Source of the DNA: Nocardiaceae bacterium
GTDB lineage: Bacteria; Actinomycetota; Actinomycetes; Mycobacteriales; Mycobacteriaceae
DNA: 64,000 nt
Assembly: GCA_021372355.1 (NCBI GenBank)
Contig: JAJFUQ010000275.1
Span: 1-64,000, forward strand
Direction of reading: 5' to 3'
This document shows positions 16,585 to 25,647 of this stretch, piece by piece (positions within the stretch are counted from its first letter, which is position 1; every line of letters begins with the position of its first letter). The notes under the pieces were generated by a model. That model had not been told where the DNA came from. It saw nothing but the letters and a program-made list of their open reading frames with translations, and did no database searches. The position numbers were made by a program, and so were the translations under genes.

Positions 16585-17732
16585 CGTACCAGTTTTCTCT
16601 TGACGATGTCGCCTTCCTGACCAGCGAGCCTGGCAGGGAGGCGCTCGCATTTGCGGGCACCTTGAATCTCTCCGGTTTCGCCGGGCTGGAAACCGCGCGC
16701 AAGAGGTTCGGCGATCGCACGGGGGCGATCCTCGAAACCGTCTCGCTTCGCCGGAAAGCCGCCGGAAAGATCGACGGCGCCGAGAACTGGCTTTTCACCG
16801 AGGACGCGCTGCAGCAGGCGACGGCCTCGATCGTCGCGAAGCATCGAGCCCAGCGTCTGGGCGGTCGCATCGTCCATGACATCACGTGCTCGATCGGCAC
16901 AGAACTTGCACAGTGCACGGGTCGGGCGATCGGAAGCGATCTCGACGAAGTCCGCCTGCGGATGGCACGGAACAATGTGCCGGGCGTGTTGTTTGCACGT
17001 GCCGACGCTTTGCGTCCCTGCTCGCGGGATGCCGTGGTGCTCGTGGATCCCGGGCGCCGAACCGGGGGCAAACGGGTCTTCGATCCGGAGGCACTCGAAC
17101 CGCCACTGAGCGCTGTGCGGGAGGTCTACCGAGACCGTGACATCGCCATCAAGAGCGCTCCTGGGATCGATTACGACAGCCTCGACTGGGACGGTGAGGT
17201 CGAGATCGTCTCGCTCGACGGTGGAGTGCGTGAGGCATGTCTGTGGTCGCACGGGTTGGCCACCGCGGGGCGCCGCGCGACTGTGCTGACCAGTGCCGGT
17301 GGCGTCCTCACGGTGACCGACACCGAGCCCGATGACATTCCCGAGTGCGAACCAGGAGAGTGGATCATCAACCCGGACGGAGCGATCGTTCGCGCGGGTC
17401 TGGTGCGTCACTATGCGGCGCGGCACGGGTTGTGGCAACTCGATCCACGGATCGCCTACCTGACGGGCGACCGCGTACCGCCCGGCGTGCGCGGATTTCG
17501 GATCGTCAGTCGGATGGCGTTCAACGAGAAGCTCATCCGCCAGGAATTGCAGCGGCTCGGATGTGGCGCTCTGGAAATTCTGGTGCGGGGCGTCGATGTC
17601 GATCCGGACGCCCTGCGCAAGCGGTTGAAACTTCGCGGTGGTACCGCGTTCAGCCTCGTCATCACCCGAATCGGCCGAGATGCGACAGCGTTCGTATGCG
17701 AAGCCGGAACCGTCATTTCGCAGGGTGAGTAG
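16581..17732 (+). CDS. Methyltransferase-fold protein with C-terminal THUMP-like domain (Rv3037c-like)
   Basis: About 383 aa. The fold core has DITCSIGTELAQC, GSDLDEVRLRMARNN, ARADAL and VLVDPGRR in the order of a class I methyltransferase; the last 75 residues (GFRIVSRMAFNEKLIRQELQ onward) match the THUMP-like domain found at the end of this actinobacterial family, suggesting an RNA substrate. There is no ATG, GTG or TTG near the expected N-terminus; the codon at 16581 is CTG, giving LTYQFSLDDVAFL, and it overlaps the previous stop as ctga. Known homologues begin with a similar xTYxFxLDDVAFL, so I chose CTG. A longer in-frame reading runs back into the methyltransferase gene and looks spurious. 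Confidence 0.8.
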   Translation: MTYQFSLDDVAFLTSEPGREALAFAGTLNLSGFAGLETARKRFGDRTGAILETVSLRRKAAGKIDGAENWLFTEDALQQATASIVAKHRAQRLGGRIVHDITCSIGTELAQCTGRAIGSDLDEVRLRMARNNVPGVLFARADALRPCSRDAVVLVDPGRRTGGKRVFDPEALEPPLSAVREVYRDRDIAIKSAPGIDYDSLDWDGEVEIVSLDGGVREACLWSHGLATAGRRATVLTSAGGVLTVTDTEPDDIPECEPGEWIINPDGAIVRAGLVRHYAARHGLWQLDPRIAYLTGDRVPPGVRGFRIVSRMAFNEKLIRQELQRLGCGALEILVRGVDVDPDALRKRLKLRGGTAFSLVITRIGRDATAFVCEAGTVISQGE

Positions 17733-17776
17733 GCTGAAGCGCATCTCGGCAACGAAATTCGCGGTAGGGGCAGGCA

Positions 17777-18931
17777 GTGGCGGCTGATTCCCTGAGCATC
17801 GTGTGGGCTGCGGTCGGGGCCGGTCTCGTCGTCTTCGCGGGTCTTGCTGTCTTCTGGGCGTGGTCGCTCGACAAGCGGCGCCGCTATCTCCTGCTGATGT
17901 TCGGTGGCGCCATGACGTACGCCGTCGGCCTTGCCGTGGCGTTCGGAGACTTCCTACCGGGCGCGGCGCTCAATGAGGTGGTCGCCGGCTTCTGCATGAT
18001 CGCGGGTGCGATCCTGTCGATGGAGGCGTTCGCCCGCCGTACGGGAAGCACGCTCGGCCGCGGGCTCGTTCTCGGCGTCATCGTCGTGGCGGTGGCGGGC
18101 GAGGTGTGGTTCTCGGTCCTGCGGCCGGATGCCGTGGCGCGGGTTCGAGTCGAGGACTACGTCACCGCTGCGGTGTCGATTCGCGCGGTTACTCGGGGAC
18201 GTCTGCTGTCCAACGGCCGTCGCGGTGATCCCGTGCTGTTCTTCTTCCTGATCGGACTGGCCATCTGGTGCTTGTCGCGCACGTGGATCGGCGTCTCGTC
18301 GGCCGCGCTCGCCGCGGGCGCACGGTTCGGCACGGACATCTTCGTGACACCCGTCTACGTGATCTTCGCGGTCCTTCTGGTGCCCGCGACGGTGACGACG
18401 GTGTGGCAGGAGGTCGCCGGGGTGATCGACGTGCTGCGCCACGAACGCGATACGGACCAACTGACCGGAGTGCTGAATCGGCGTGGTTTCCTCGCGGAAG
18501 CGCAGCGAATGGTCGACGACCCGCGTCTGGCTCCGGTCGCGATGATCGTGTGTGATGTGGACCGTTTCAAGCAGATCAACGACCGGTACGGGCATCGGGC
18601 AGGTGACCAGGTGCTGCAGGGATTCGGCCGATTGCTTCGCGAGTCGGCGCGAAATATCGATCTTGTCGGTCGCCTTGGTGGCGAGGAGTTCGCGATCCTG
18701 CTGGCCACCTCCGAAGGAGGCGACGGGTTCGAATTCGCCGAGCGGGTACGCATCCGATTGTCGTCGGAGGCGTTTGACTTTCTTCCTGCGACGCAGCGGG
18801 TGACGGCGAGCTTCGGAGTGGCCGGCGCCGGCACCGGTGTGCTGGATCTGGAGACGCTCCTACACGAGGCGGATCGCAGAATGTATCGGGCGAAGGACGC
18901 CGGTCGCGACCGATCGTGGCCCGCCTATTGA
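17777..18931 (+). CDS. Membrane-bound GGDEF diguanylate cyclase
   Basis: 384 aa, GTG start. Six or so hydrophobic helices fill residues 5-205, with a polar stretch near 120-150, forming a membrane sensor of unknown ligand. The C-terminal GGDEF domain begins at DQLTGVLNRRGF, contains CDVDRFKQINDRYGH, and has the intact active site GGEEF at 301-305. An allosteric I-site RNID at 292-295 sits exactly five residues before it, so product inhibition by c-di-GMP is expected. It makes c-di-GMP from two GTP. No EAL or PilZ gene is adjacent. The next reading frame is a decayed phosphatase. Confidence 0.9.
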   Translation: MAADSLSIVWAAVGAGLVVFAGLAVFWAWSLDKRRRYLLLMFGGAMTYAVGLAVAFGDFLPGAALNEVVAGFCMIAGAILSMEAFARRTGSTLGRGLVLGVIVVAVAGEVWFSVLRPDAVARVRVEDYVTAAVSIRAVTRGRLLSNGRRGDPVLFFFLIGLAIWCLSRTWIGVSSAALAAGARFGTDIFVTPVYVIFAVLLVPATVTTVWQEVAGVIDVLRHERDTDQLTGVLNRRGFLAEAQRMVDDPRLAPVAMIVCDVDRFKQINDRYGHRAGDQVLQGFGRLLRESARNIDLVGRLGGEEFAILLATSEGGDGFEFAERVRIRLSSEAFDFLPATQRVTASFGVAGAGTGVLDLETLLHEADRRMYRAKDAGRDRSWPAY

Positions 18932-18939
18932 TCTGATGT

Positions 18940-20322
18940 GTCCTGAAATATCGTTGGGGCAGCTTTTGACACTCAACCAGGGAACTGGGTGGAGGTCGAT
19001 CCCGACACGTACAAACTGCGTCGGACCACACCGCGCGAGAGCCGCCGCGCACCGTTCTGGCAGCACGTGTCGGACTCCGGCCGCCGCGTCTGCGCGTTTG
19101 ACGTTCCGCATGCCGACATCCCCAAGGACCTGACGGCCTGCTCCTCAAGCAGTGGGGCTGCCATGATCGGCACTTCGGCACCGCGTCCTATCCGGCGGGA
19201 TTGCCCGACGAAATCAACGCGATATCGGGCCCCCCTCCGATCGGGTGTCAGCCCGGACCGCATGGCGCCGAGCAGTTCGCGCCGTGCGATTCCACGTACC
19301 GCCAGGGCATTCATCGGACTCTCGACGAGAACCAGCAACTCCTGAAAGTGCTGCTCGACGGGGTCGAGGCAACGCGGAGGGCTTCCCTGTCACTGCTCGA
19401 CCTCGAACCGTGCGACCTGTTCATGACGGTCCTCGGCGAGAGTCACTGCGTCGGACACCAGATGTGGCACCTGCGTGATGCGGACCATCCGCGTCACGAC
19501 GCCGATGCGCGCGCGACGATCGGTGATCCCATCGTCGAGGTGTACTCGCGCCTCGACGCGTCGCTTGGCGAACACCTCGCCCGCGCCGGCGAGGACACGA
19601 CCGTATGGCTGCAGTTCAACCACGGCATGGGCCGGCACTACGACGAGGAGCACCTTCTCGACACCGTGCTTCTCCGTATCGACGAGGCCTCTCGAGGTCC
19701 GCGGAGTGTGGTCGGCCAGGCGCGAGCCGCCGTCCGAAGTGGGCTCGAGGGACTGATCGCCGCGGCTTACCGCCGATTCCTGAACTGGAACCCGCGTCCG
19801 GCGCCGCGACCGGACCGCCGGTTCTTTCAGATTCCGGGTAACACCGCCGTCGGCGCGATCCGGCTCAACGTCGTGGGACGCGAGAGCCACGGACTCGTCG
19901 AGCCGGGGCGGCACTACGACGGCGTGTGCGAGGAGATCAAGCGCTCGCTGCTGGATTTGCGGAACGTGGAGACCGGTCGTCCGGCCGTGCACGCCGTGAT
20001 TCGCTCCGAAAGCGTCCTCGAGCGGTCAGCCGACGACGGGTTGCCCGACCTGTTCGTCGAGTGGAATCGGGAGGCGCCGATCTCGCGCGTCGCGTCGCCG
20101 CTCATCGGCGAAGTCAGCATCCGGTACCTCAAGCACCGCACGGGCGACCACAACGATCGAGGGCTGGCAATCGTAAAGGGCCCGGGTATCCGCCCCGGTC
20201 GCCGCGCGGAGCCGATGTCACTGGTCGACGTGGCGCCGACGTTGTGCGCGATCGTCGGCGCGCCGCTGACGGAGACCGACGGCGTGGTCCACCCGGACCT
20301 TCTGACGGAAGTCGAACGCTAG
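18940..20322 (+). pseudogene. Decayed alkaline phosphatase/type I phosphodiesterase superfamily gene
   Basis: Similarity to the type I phosphodiesterase/nucleotide pyrophosphatase fold runs through more than one frame. The stretch from about 18989 (VEVDPDTYKLRR ... VPHADIPKDL) is in one frame; it then continues near 19132 in another (GLLLKQWGCHDRHFGTASYP), as if one base had been lost in a gacctgaacggc-like sequence. A possible earlier shift lies in the tttt at 18964-18967, since YRWGSF is readable just upstream in a third frame. The main open part, 19201-20322, keeps ESHCVGHQMWH and QFNHGMGRHYDEEH, metal-site-like regions. The first 100-plus residues of the family, with the nucleophile, are absent because the remnant starts right behind the cyclase gene. 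Sequencing error could explain one shift but not the missing 5' end. Confidence 0.7.
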
Positions 20323-20618
20323 CCGCCGACGACGACCTTCCCGTCGATCACCTGCGTCGAATAGCAGGTGACGGCGGGAATGTCGGGCGTCGTGCACTCT
20401 CCGGTGTCCAGCGAGAACGCGTACTGGTGCAACGGGCACACCACGACCTTCTGGTCGTACTGACCGTCGGTGAGGGGACCGGCCTTGTGTGGGCAGATCG
20501 CGTTGAGCGCGCGGACCGAGTCGTCGGCCATGCGGAACAGCGCGACCTGCGTGCCGTCGACGACGAACGTGCGAGGTTCGCCGGGGACGAGGTCGTCCAG
20601 GCTGCAAACAGGGATCAT
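20319..20618 (-). CDS. nirD: Assimilatory nitrite reductase small subunit (Rieske-type)
   Basis: 99 aa. Contains a Rieske [2Fe-2S] site: CPHKAGPL and CPLHQYAFSLDTGE, each with Cys-x-His or Cys-x-x-His. It partners NirB in NADH-dependent reduction of nitrite to ammonium in the cytoplasm. The ATG at 20618 overlaps the nirB stop (ATGA), so start choice is firm and translation is coupled. Its stop overlaps that of the convergent phosphatase remnant in a shared ctag. Confidence 0.95.
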   Translation of the reverse strand: MIPVCSLDDLVPGEPRTFVVDGTQVALFRMADDSVRALNAICPHKAGPLTDGQYDQKVVVCPLHQYAFSLDTGECTTPDIPAVTCYSTQVIDGKVVVGG

Positions 20619-23125
20619 CGAACCGGCACCATCGGTAGTGGGAGCAGGGGGAGCGAGGACGAGAACTGACCCACCGAGCGCGGGGCCGCCGCATCGGTCG
20701 CCCACGGGTCGCGGTAGCCGTCGACCGAGGCCTGCATGCGCTCTTCGAGGCCGGCGCAGATGCCGTCCTCGTCGCGGACCAGAACGCGCTGCAGCTCCTC
20801 GAGACCGATGCGGGGGACCCAGTCGTACGTCCGCTCGAGCCATCGGGCGTTCTCGCGGTAGTACTGGATGAACCGGCTGGCGAGAACGAGCACTTCCTCG
20901 CCGGATTCGGCGGTCGCGAACACGTCACCCTTGCGGATGTGCGCGCCCGCGGCGCCACCGATGTAGATCTCCCATTTGCCGTCACCGATCGAGACGACAC
21001 CGAAGTCCTTGCACAGGGCTTCCGAGCAATTTCGTGGGCAGCCGGCGACGGCGAGCTTGAGCTTGGCCGGGGTTTCGAGGCCCTGGAACCGCTGCTCGAT
21101 CGCGATGCCGAGGTTCGTCGAATCGCCGAGTCCGTAGCGGCAGAACTCGCTGCCCACGCAGGTCTTGACCGTGCGGAAGCTCTTGCCGTACGCGAATCCC
21201 GACGGCATGCCGAGGTCCTGCCACACCTTCGGCAGGTCTTCCTTCTTCACGCCGAGCAGGTCGATTCGCTGACCGCCGGTGACCTTGACCATGGGAACCG
21301 AGTACTTGTCGGCCACGTCGGCGATCTTGCGGAGCTGGTCGGGTGTGGTCACGCCGCCCTGCATCTGCGGGACGACGGAGAACGTTCCGTCCTTCTGGAT
21401 GTTGGCGTGCACGCGGTCGTTGATGAACAGGGCACCACGTTCGTCGACCCAGTCCGGCCCCCACACGACGCGCAGCAGCGACGCCAGCGGCATCTTCGTG
21501 TTGGCGTCTTCGCCGCTCGGTGCGAACGCTGCGACGACTTCGGAGACCGAACGCAGTCCACGCTCGCGAACCGCGGCGATGAGCTCCGGCTTCGTCATCG
21601 GGATCGAGGGGACGTACCAGTCGGCGGACGGGTCATCGGCGAGGGCGCCACCGAGTGCACACGCGATGATGTCCTTGACCATGCCCTTGCACGAGCCGCA
21701 GCCCTTGCCGGCGCGAGTCCGCGCGACGACGTCGGACAGCGTGTGCGCGCCCGAGTGCACGCATTCGGTGATCGTGCCCTTGCTGACGCCGTTGCAGTTG
21801 CAGATCTGCGCGTCGTTCGGCAGATCGGCGACCGATGATGCCGGCGCCGAAGGGCCGAGATCGAACAGCAGGCTGATGCGTTCCTTCGGCAGATCGATCT
21901 GGCTCTCGAAGGCCTGCTGCAGCGAACCCGCTTTGCTGATGTCGCCGAGGAGCATCGCGCCGATGAGCTTGTCGTCGCGCACGACGATGCTCTTGTAGAC
22001 GCCGCTGCTCGGCTCGTAGAACTGAACGAACTCGTCGTCCTCGTGTTCGGGACCCTTGACGCCCATCGCGGCGACGTCGATGCCCGCGACCTTGAGCTTC
22101 GTCATCTTGACCGAGCCGTGGTACGCCGCATGCGGTTTCGTGCCCGTCAGGTAGTCGGCGAGGACGACCGACTGCTCCCACACCGGGGCGACAAGGCCAT
22201 ACGTCTCGCCGCGGTGCTCACAACACTCGCCGACCGCGTAGATGCTGCTCTCGTCCTCGCACCGCATCTGGTCGTCGACGATGATGCCGCGTTCCACGAC
22301 GAGCCCAGCGGACTGCGCAAAGCTCGTACTGGGCCGGATACCTGCGGCGACGACGACCATGTCGGCGGTGAGCCGGCCGCCGTCGGCGAACTCGACGCCT
22401 GAGATGTGCCCGTTCTCGTCGCGGTGGACTGCGGTCGTGCGCTTGCCGGTGTGGACCCCGATGCCGAGTTTTTCCATCTCGGTGCGCAGAACCTTGCCGC
22501 CGCGCTCGTCGAGCTGCTGGTTCATCAGGTGCGTCGGCGAGTGCACGACATCGACCGTGAGTCCCTGCGTGCGCAAGCCGTAGGCGGCTTCGAGTCCGAG
22601 CAGGCCACCGCCGATGACAACCGCCGTGACGGAGCCCTCACCAGGGACGGACGCCTCCGCCATCTGCAGCATGCCATTGGTGTCGGCGATGTTCCGGAAA
22701 CCGAAGACCCCGCGGCCCAGCCGGCCGTCGGATTCGCGCAGGCCGTCGATGTTGGGGAAGAAGCTCGTGCTTCCGGTCGCGATGATGAGGATGTCGTACG
22801 GGACCTCTCGGCCGCTTTCGCACGTCACGACCTTGCCGAAGCGGTCCAGACGGGTGGCGCGGTCACCGGCGTACAGCTTGACGCCGTTTTCGGTGTACCA
22901 GCTCATCGGGTTGAGGACAACGTCCTCGTCATCCAGGCTCGCGTGGCCGGCGAGGACATGGCTGAGCATGATGCGGTTGTAGTTGCCGTACGGCTCGTCG
23001 CCGATCATCGTGATGTCGAACTGCTCAGCGCCACCGCGAGCGAGGATCTCCTCGACCGTTCGGGCGCCAGCCATCCCGTTTCCGACGACGAGCAACCGCT
23101 GCTTAGCTCTTGTGTCGCTCGTCAT
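20615..23125 (-). CDS. nirB: Assimilatory nitrite reductase [NAD(P)H] large subunit
   Basis: 836 aa from the ATG at 23125 (MTSDTRAKQRLLVVGNGMAG). Order of parts: N-terminal FAD/NAD pyridine-nucleotide oxidoreductase with VVGNGMAGARTVE and VVIGGGLLGLEAAYGL; BFD-like [2Fe-2S] domain with CNCNGVSKGTI and GKGCGSCKGM near residues 425-470; two sulfite/nitrite reductase repeats ending in the siroheme-[4Fe-4S] ligands TCVGSEFCRYG and AGCPRNCSEA. Together with NirD it reduces nitrite to ammonium using six electrons. The leader between it and the upstream gene holds a possible GlnR half-site, in line with nitrogen control in relatives. Confidence 0.96.
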   Translation of the reverse strand: MTSDTRAKQRLLVVGNGMAGARTVEEILARGGAEQFDITMIGDEPYGNYNRIMLSHVLAGHASLDDEDVVLNPMSWYTENGVKLYAGDRATRLDRFGKVVTCESGREVPYDILIIATGSTSFFPNIDGLRESDGRLGRGVFGFRNIADTNGMLQMAEASVPGEGSVTAVVIGGGLLGLEAAYGLRTQGLTVDVVHSPTHLMNQQLDERGGKVLRTEMEKLGIGVHTGKRTTAVHRDENGHISGVEFADGGRLTADMVVVAAGIRPSTSFAQSAGLVVERGIIVDDQMRCEDESSIYAVGECCEHRGETYGLVAPVWEQSVVLADYLTGTKPHAAYHGSVKMTKLKVAGIDVAAMGVKGPEHEDDEFVQFYEPSSGVYKSIVVRDDKLIGAMLLGDISKAGSLQQAFESQIDLPKERISLLFDLGPSAPASSVADLPNDAQICNCNGVSKGTITECVHSGAHTLSDVVARTRAGKGCGSCKGMVKDIIACALGGALADDPSADWYVPSIPMTKPELIAAVRERGLRSVSEVVAAFAPSGEDANTKMPLASLLRVVWGPDWVDERGALFINDRVHANIQKDGTFSVVPQMQGGVTTPDQLRKIADVADKYSVPMVKVTGGQRIDLLGVKKEDLPKVWQDLGMPSGFAYGKSFRTVKTCVGSEFCRYGLGDSTNLGIAIEQRFQGLETPAKLKLAVAGCPRNCSEALCKDFGVVSIGDGKWEIYIGGAAGAHIRKGDVFATAESGEEVLVLASRFIQYYRENARWLERTYDWVPRIGLEELQRVLVRDEDGICAGLEERMQASVDGYRDPWATDAAAPRSVGQFSSSLPLLPLPMVPVR

Positions 23126-23169
23126 ACGGCCAGAGTCCAAGGGCCGGGTGACGCGGCTGCGTCGCTCGT

Positions 23170-23184
23170 GTTACAGCGGGGTTA
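23170..23184 (-). promoter_or_regulatory. Candidate GlnR-type half-site upstream of nirBD
   Basis: Read on the minus strand the segment is taaccccgctgtaac, an AC-n9-AC spacing like mycobacterial GlnR boxes, about 45 nt before the nirB start. Only one clear pair is visible and its score against background is unknown. Confidence 0.3.
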
Positions 23185-23202
23185 GGAACCGCTCTTTATG
23201 TT

Positions 23203-24501
23203 TCAGGGCGCGAACGTGAACACTTCGCCGATGATGGTCACCACGACGACCTGTTTGTCCGGCCCGATCGCCGTCGCGAGGGTCGTTCCCGTGGCTCCGG
23301 GTAGCGCGTCGTGGTCGACCGTCTTGCCTGACTTCACGTCGAAGGTCACCAGGGTCAGGCTGGCCTCGCCCTCGCGCGCGACGATGTAACCGGTGTCGCC
23401 GCCCGAGAGCGCTGGGGCTCCGCGCAATTCGACATCCTTGCGTTCCCACGCGACCTCGGCGCTCTTGCCGGCATCGCGGATCGCGACGAGGTGGCCCTCC
23501 GACCCGCCCGGAATGATCAGGCCGTCCTGGAGCGAAAGGCCGTACTGCGGAATGAATCCGAGATCGTGCGTCCACTTCGTCGAACCGGTTGCGGCATCCA
23601 GTGCGCGCAGCTTTCCGGCGTTGTCGGCGACGTACACGGTCTTGCCGTCGGGGGAGATGACCGGGCCGACGGCGGTGCCCTTCGCCAGGACCGGAACCGA
23701 CCATTCCTGCTTGAGTCCGGGCTTGTCGCCGCTCGTGTACTTGAGCGAGACGACCGATGCCTCGGGCGTGTTCGGCCGCCAGAACGTCACGATGATCCGG
23801 CCGGTCGGGAGGTCGATCGCGGGAACTGTCGACGTCAGGCACCACTTGCCGCCAGTGATGCAGGAATCGAGCCCGACGGTCGGCGACATCTCCGGGACAT
23901 CCGGCGTCTTGGAGTAGTTGAGATTGCCGGCGAGCTTCAGTGCGGGAACGAACGGCGTGCCGTTGTACCTGTTGAGAACGCTGACTTCACCGAGCTGGGT
24001 GACCACGAGGAGATGGCCGTCCGGCGTGAACTGCGACCCGACGGGTGAACCCGTGAGCTCGGTGCGCCAGCGCGCTGGGCCGTAGTCGGCGAAGGACAGA
24101 ATCGCGCCGTCGTCGCCGACGTAGATGTTGTTGGCCGCATCGGAGATCGGGCGGCTGGCGAAGGAAGCCGGGCTGATCTTCGTGCAGAACTTCTTGCGCC
24201 CCGACTCGATCTGGAACGCGAACACGGTGCAGCCGGCCTTGGTGCGGGCGGTCGTGTAGATCAGTCCCTCGGGTGCGATCGCCAGGCCGGAAGCGACGGG
24301 TGCGCCGATCGGGCGTGACCACGCGAACTTGAGCGCGCGCGATCCCTCGATCGACGAGTTCGCCGAGTTCCGGGCGTCGCCGTGCGAGCCGGAGAAGGCG
24401 GCGTCGCCGAGTTGGTTGTCGTATCCCGGGCCAGAGCTGCAGGCGGCCAGAGTCATGGTTCCGGCGATCGCGAAAGTCGCCATGCGTCGTCCCCAGGTCA
24501 C
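23203..24501 (-). CDS. PQQ-like beta-propeller lipoprotein (Rv3035-like)
   Basis: 432 aa from the GTG at 24501; a longer reading would put 28 unlikely residues before the signal. Signal VTWGRRMATFAIAGTMTL ends in LAAC, a lipobox. The rest is a beta-propeller of repeated strands with the PQQ-type turn ALDAATGSTKWTHDLG and similar Gly-Trp endings, about seven blades. The repeats resemble BamB/PQQ-dehydrogenase propellers, but I see no catalytic Asp/Glu and Cys-Cys set for a quinoprotein dehydrogenase, so a scaffold or binding role outside the membrane is more likely. It shares a divergent promoter region with the acyltransferase. Confidence 0.75.
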   Translation of the reverse strand: MTWGRRMATFAIAGTMTLAACSSGPGYDNQLGDAAFSGSHGDARNSANSSIEGSRALKFAWSRPIGAPVASGLAIAPEGLIYTTARTKAGCTVFAFQIESGRKKFCTKISPASFASRPISDAANNIYVGDDGAILSFADYGPARWRTELTGSPVGSQFTPDGHLLVVTQLGEVSVLNRYNGTPFVPALKLAGNLNYSKTPDVPEMSPTVGLDSCITGGKWCLTSTVPAIDLPTGRIIVTFWRPNTPEASVVSLKYTSGDKPGLKQEWSVPVLAKGTAVGPVISPDGKTVYVADNAGKLRALDAATGSTKWTHDLGFIPQYGLSLQDGLIIPGGSEGHLVAIRDAGKSAEVAWERKDVELRGAPALSGGDTGYIVAREGEASLTLVTFDVKSGKTVDHDALPGATGTTLATAIGPDKQVVVVTIIGEVFTFAP

Positions 24502-24584
24502 TTCTTCGAGACTAGTGGCTTGAGCGCAACGGGCGCCGGAGGGACATGCAGGACGCGCCTGGGACACTCTGTACCCTTCATGCA

Positions 24585-25340
24585 ATGACGACGATGTGGG
24601 GTGTTCCGCTACGGAAGCGTTGGAGTGGGTCGCGTCGACGCGACCCCGAGCAGGCCAAATTCCTGACGATGGCCTCGCTGCGCTGGGTGATTCGGAACAA
24701 GGCGTACTCGCGCTGGTACCTCGTTCGATACTGGCGTCTGATGAAGTTCCGGCTGGCCAACCCGCACATCGTGCTCAAGGGAATGTTGTTCCTGGGCAAG
24801 GGTGTTGAGCTGCACTGCACCCCCGAACTCGGTCGGATGGAGATCGGTCGCTGGGTTCACATCGGCGATGGCAACGCCATCCGGTGCCACGAAGGATCGC
24901 TCCGTCTGGGCGACAAGGTCGTCTTCGGAAAGGACAGCGTCGTCAACGCCTACCTCGATATCGAGATCGGCGGTTCGACCCTCGTCGCGGACTGGAGCTA
25001 CATCGTCGACTTCGACCACATCGTCGACAACATGGACCTGCCCATCAAGGACCAGGGAATCATAAAGTCGCCCGTCCGCATCGGACCCGACTGCTGGATT
25101 TCGACGAAGGTCACCGTCACCCGCGGCACGCGCGTCGGACGCGGTTGCGTGCTGGGCGCACACGCGGTCGTGCGCGGCGAGATCCCCGACTACTCGATCG
25201 CCGTCGGTGCGCCGGCGCGCGTCGTGAAGAACCGCAAGGAATCGTGGGAAGCCGGTGCCGAGGAGCGCGCGAAGTACATCGCCGCTCTGGAGGACATCGA
25301 GCGTAAGAAGGCAGGGATTCCGAAGCTCGACGAGGCTTAG
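24585..25340 (+). CDS. Left-handed beta-helix (hexapeptide repeat) acyltransferase (Rv3034c-like)
   Basis: 251 aa. Residues about 85-220 contain the (I/L/V)-Gxxxx hexapeptide periodicity: IGRWVHIGDGNAI, LGDKVVFGKDSVVN, VRIGPDCWISTKVTVT, VGRGCVLGAHAVVRGEI, finishing with the standard cap YSIAVGAPARVV. Such enzymes transfer acetyl or other acyl groups from CoA to sugars. A basic first 60 residues may hold it near the membrane. It sits beside the polymethylated polysaccharide genes; those molecules are acylated in mycobacteria, so an acyltransferase for that product is an attractive but unproven idea. The stop lies within the first copy of the 90-bp palindromic repeat. Confidence 0.82.
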   Translation: MTTMWGVPLRKRWSGSRRRDPEQAKFLTMASLRWVIRNKAYSRWYLVRYWRLMKFRLANPHIVLKGMLFLGKGVELHCTPELGRMEIGRWVHIGDGNAIRCHEGSLRLGDKVVFGKDSVVNAYLDIEIGGSTLVADWSYIVDFDHIVDNMDLPIKDQGIIKSPVRIGPDCWISTKVTVTRGTRVGRGCVLGAHAVVRGEIPDYSIAVGAPARVVKNRKESWEAGAEERAKYIAALEDIERKKAGIPKLDEA

Positions 25341-25423
25341 CCAAACGAATCGGTGCTCTGACGGCTGCTTGATCGATATGTGTCGATCGCAGCGCTGTCA
25401 GAGCACCGAATCGTCGGGGACCT
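25334..25423. repeat. 90-bp palindromic repeat, copy 1
   Basis: First of two nearly identical 90-bp copies (three mismatches by eye). Outer arms acgaatcggtgctctgac and gtcagagcaccgaatcgt pair over 18 bp with one mismatch; inner arms gctgcttgatcga and tcgatcgcagc also nearly pair. It starts inside the acyltransferase stop region and could form a bidirectional terminator between convergent genes. Confidence 0.8.
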
Positions 25424-25557
25424 TGCGTCATGTCTCGGTGACGTCCGATGTCCTTCAGTACTAGTTGGAGATCGACTGCCGCGGCTGGAGTGAGCAGTGG
25501 CTTCACGACGCCGAACGCAAGTTCCTCGGTGCTGCATGCTGGGGCCCACGGAACGCT
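25424..25557. other. Spacer between the two palindromic repeat copies
   Basis: 134 bp with no convincing open frame, ribosome-binding site or promoter. Together with the repeats it fills the 305-nt gap between the two convergent genes. It could be the core of a small duplicated or mobile element. Confidence 0.5.
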
Positions 25558-25647
25558 GGCTTAGCCAAACGAATCGGTGCTCCGACGGCTACTTGATCGA
25601 TATATGTCGATCGCAGCGCTGTCAGAGCACCGAATCGTCGGGGACCT
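25558..25647. repeat. 90-bp palindromic repeat, copy 2
   Basis: Second copy in direct orientation, 224 bp after the first. Differences from copy 1 are ctc/tcc in the arm and gct/act and gtg/atg in the inner part. It ends inside the stop codon of the minus-strand glycosyltransferase, so each copy abuts the end of one of two convergent genes. Confidence 0.8.

Noticed and set aside
24546..24584. Longer N-terminus of the hexapeptide acyltransferase from an ATG at 24546
   Set aside because: The 13 extra residues would overlap the divergent promoter region and do not resemble the family N-terminus.
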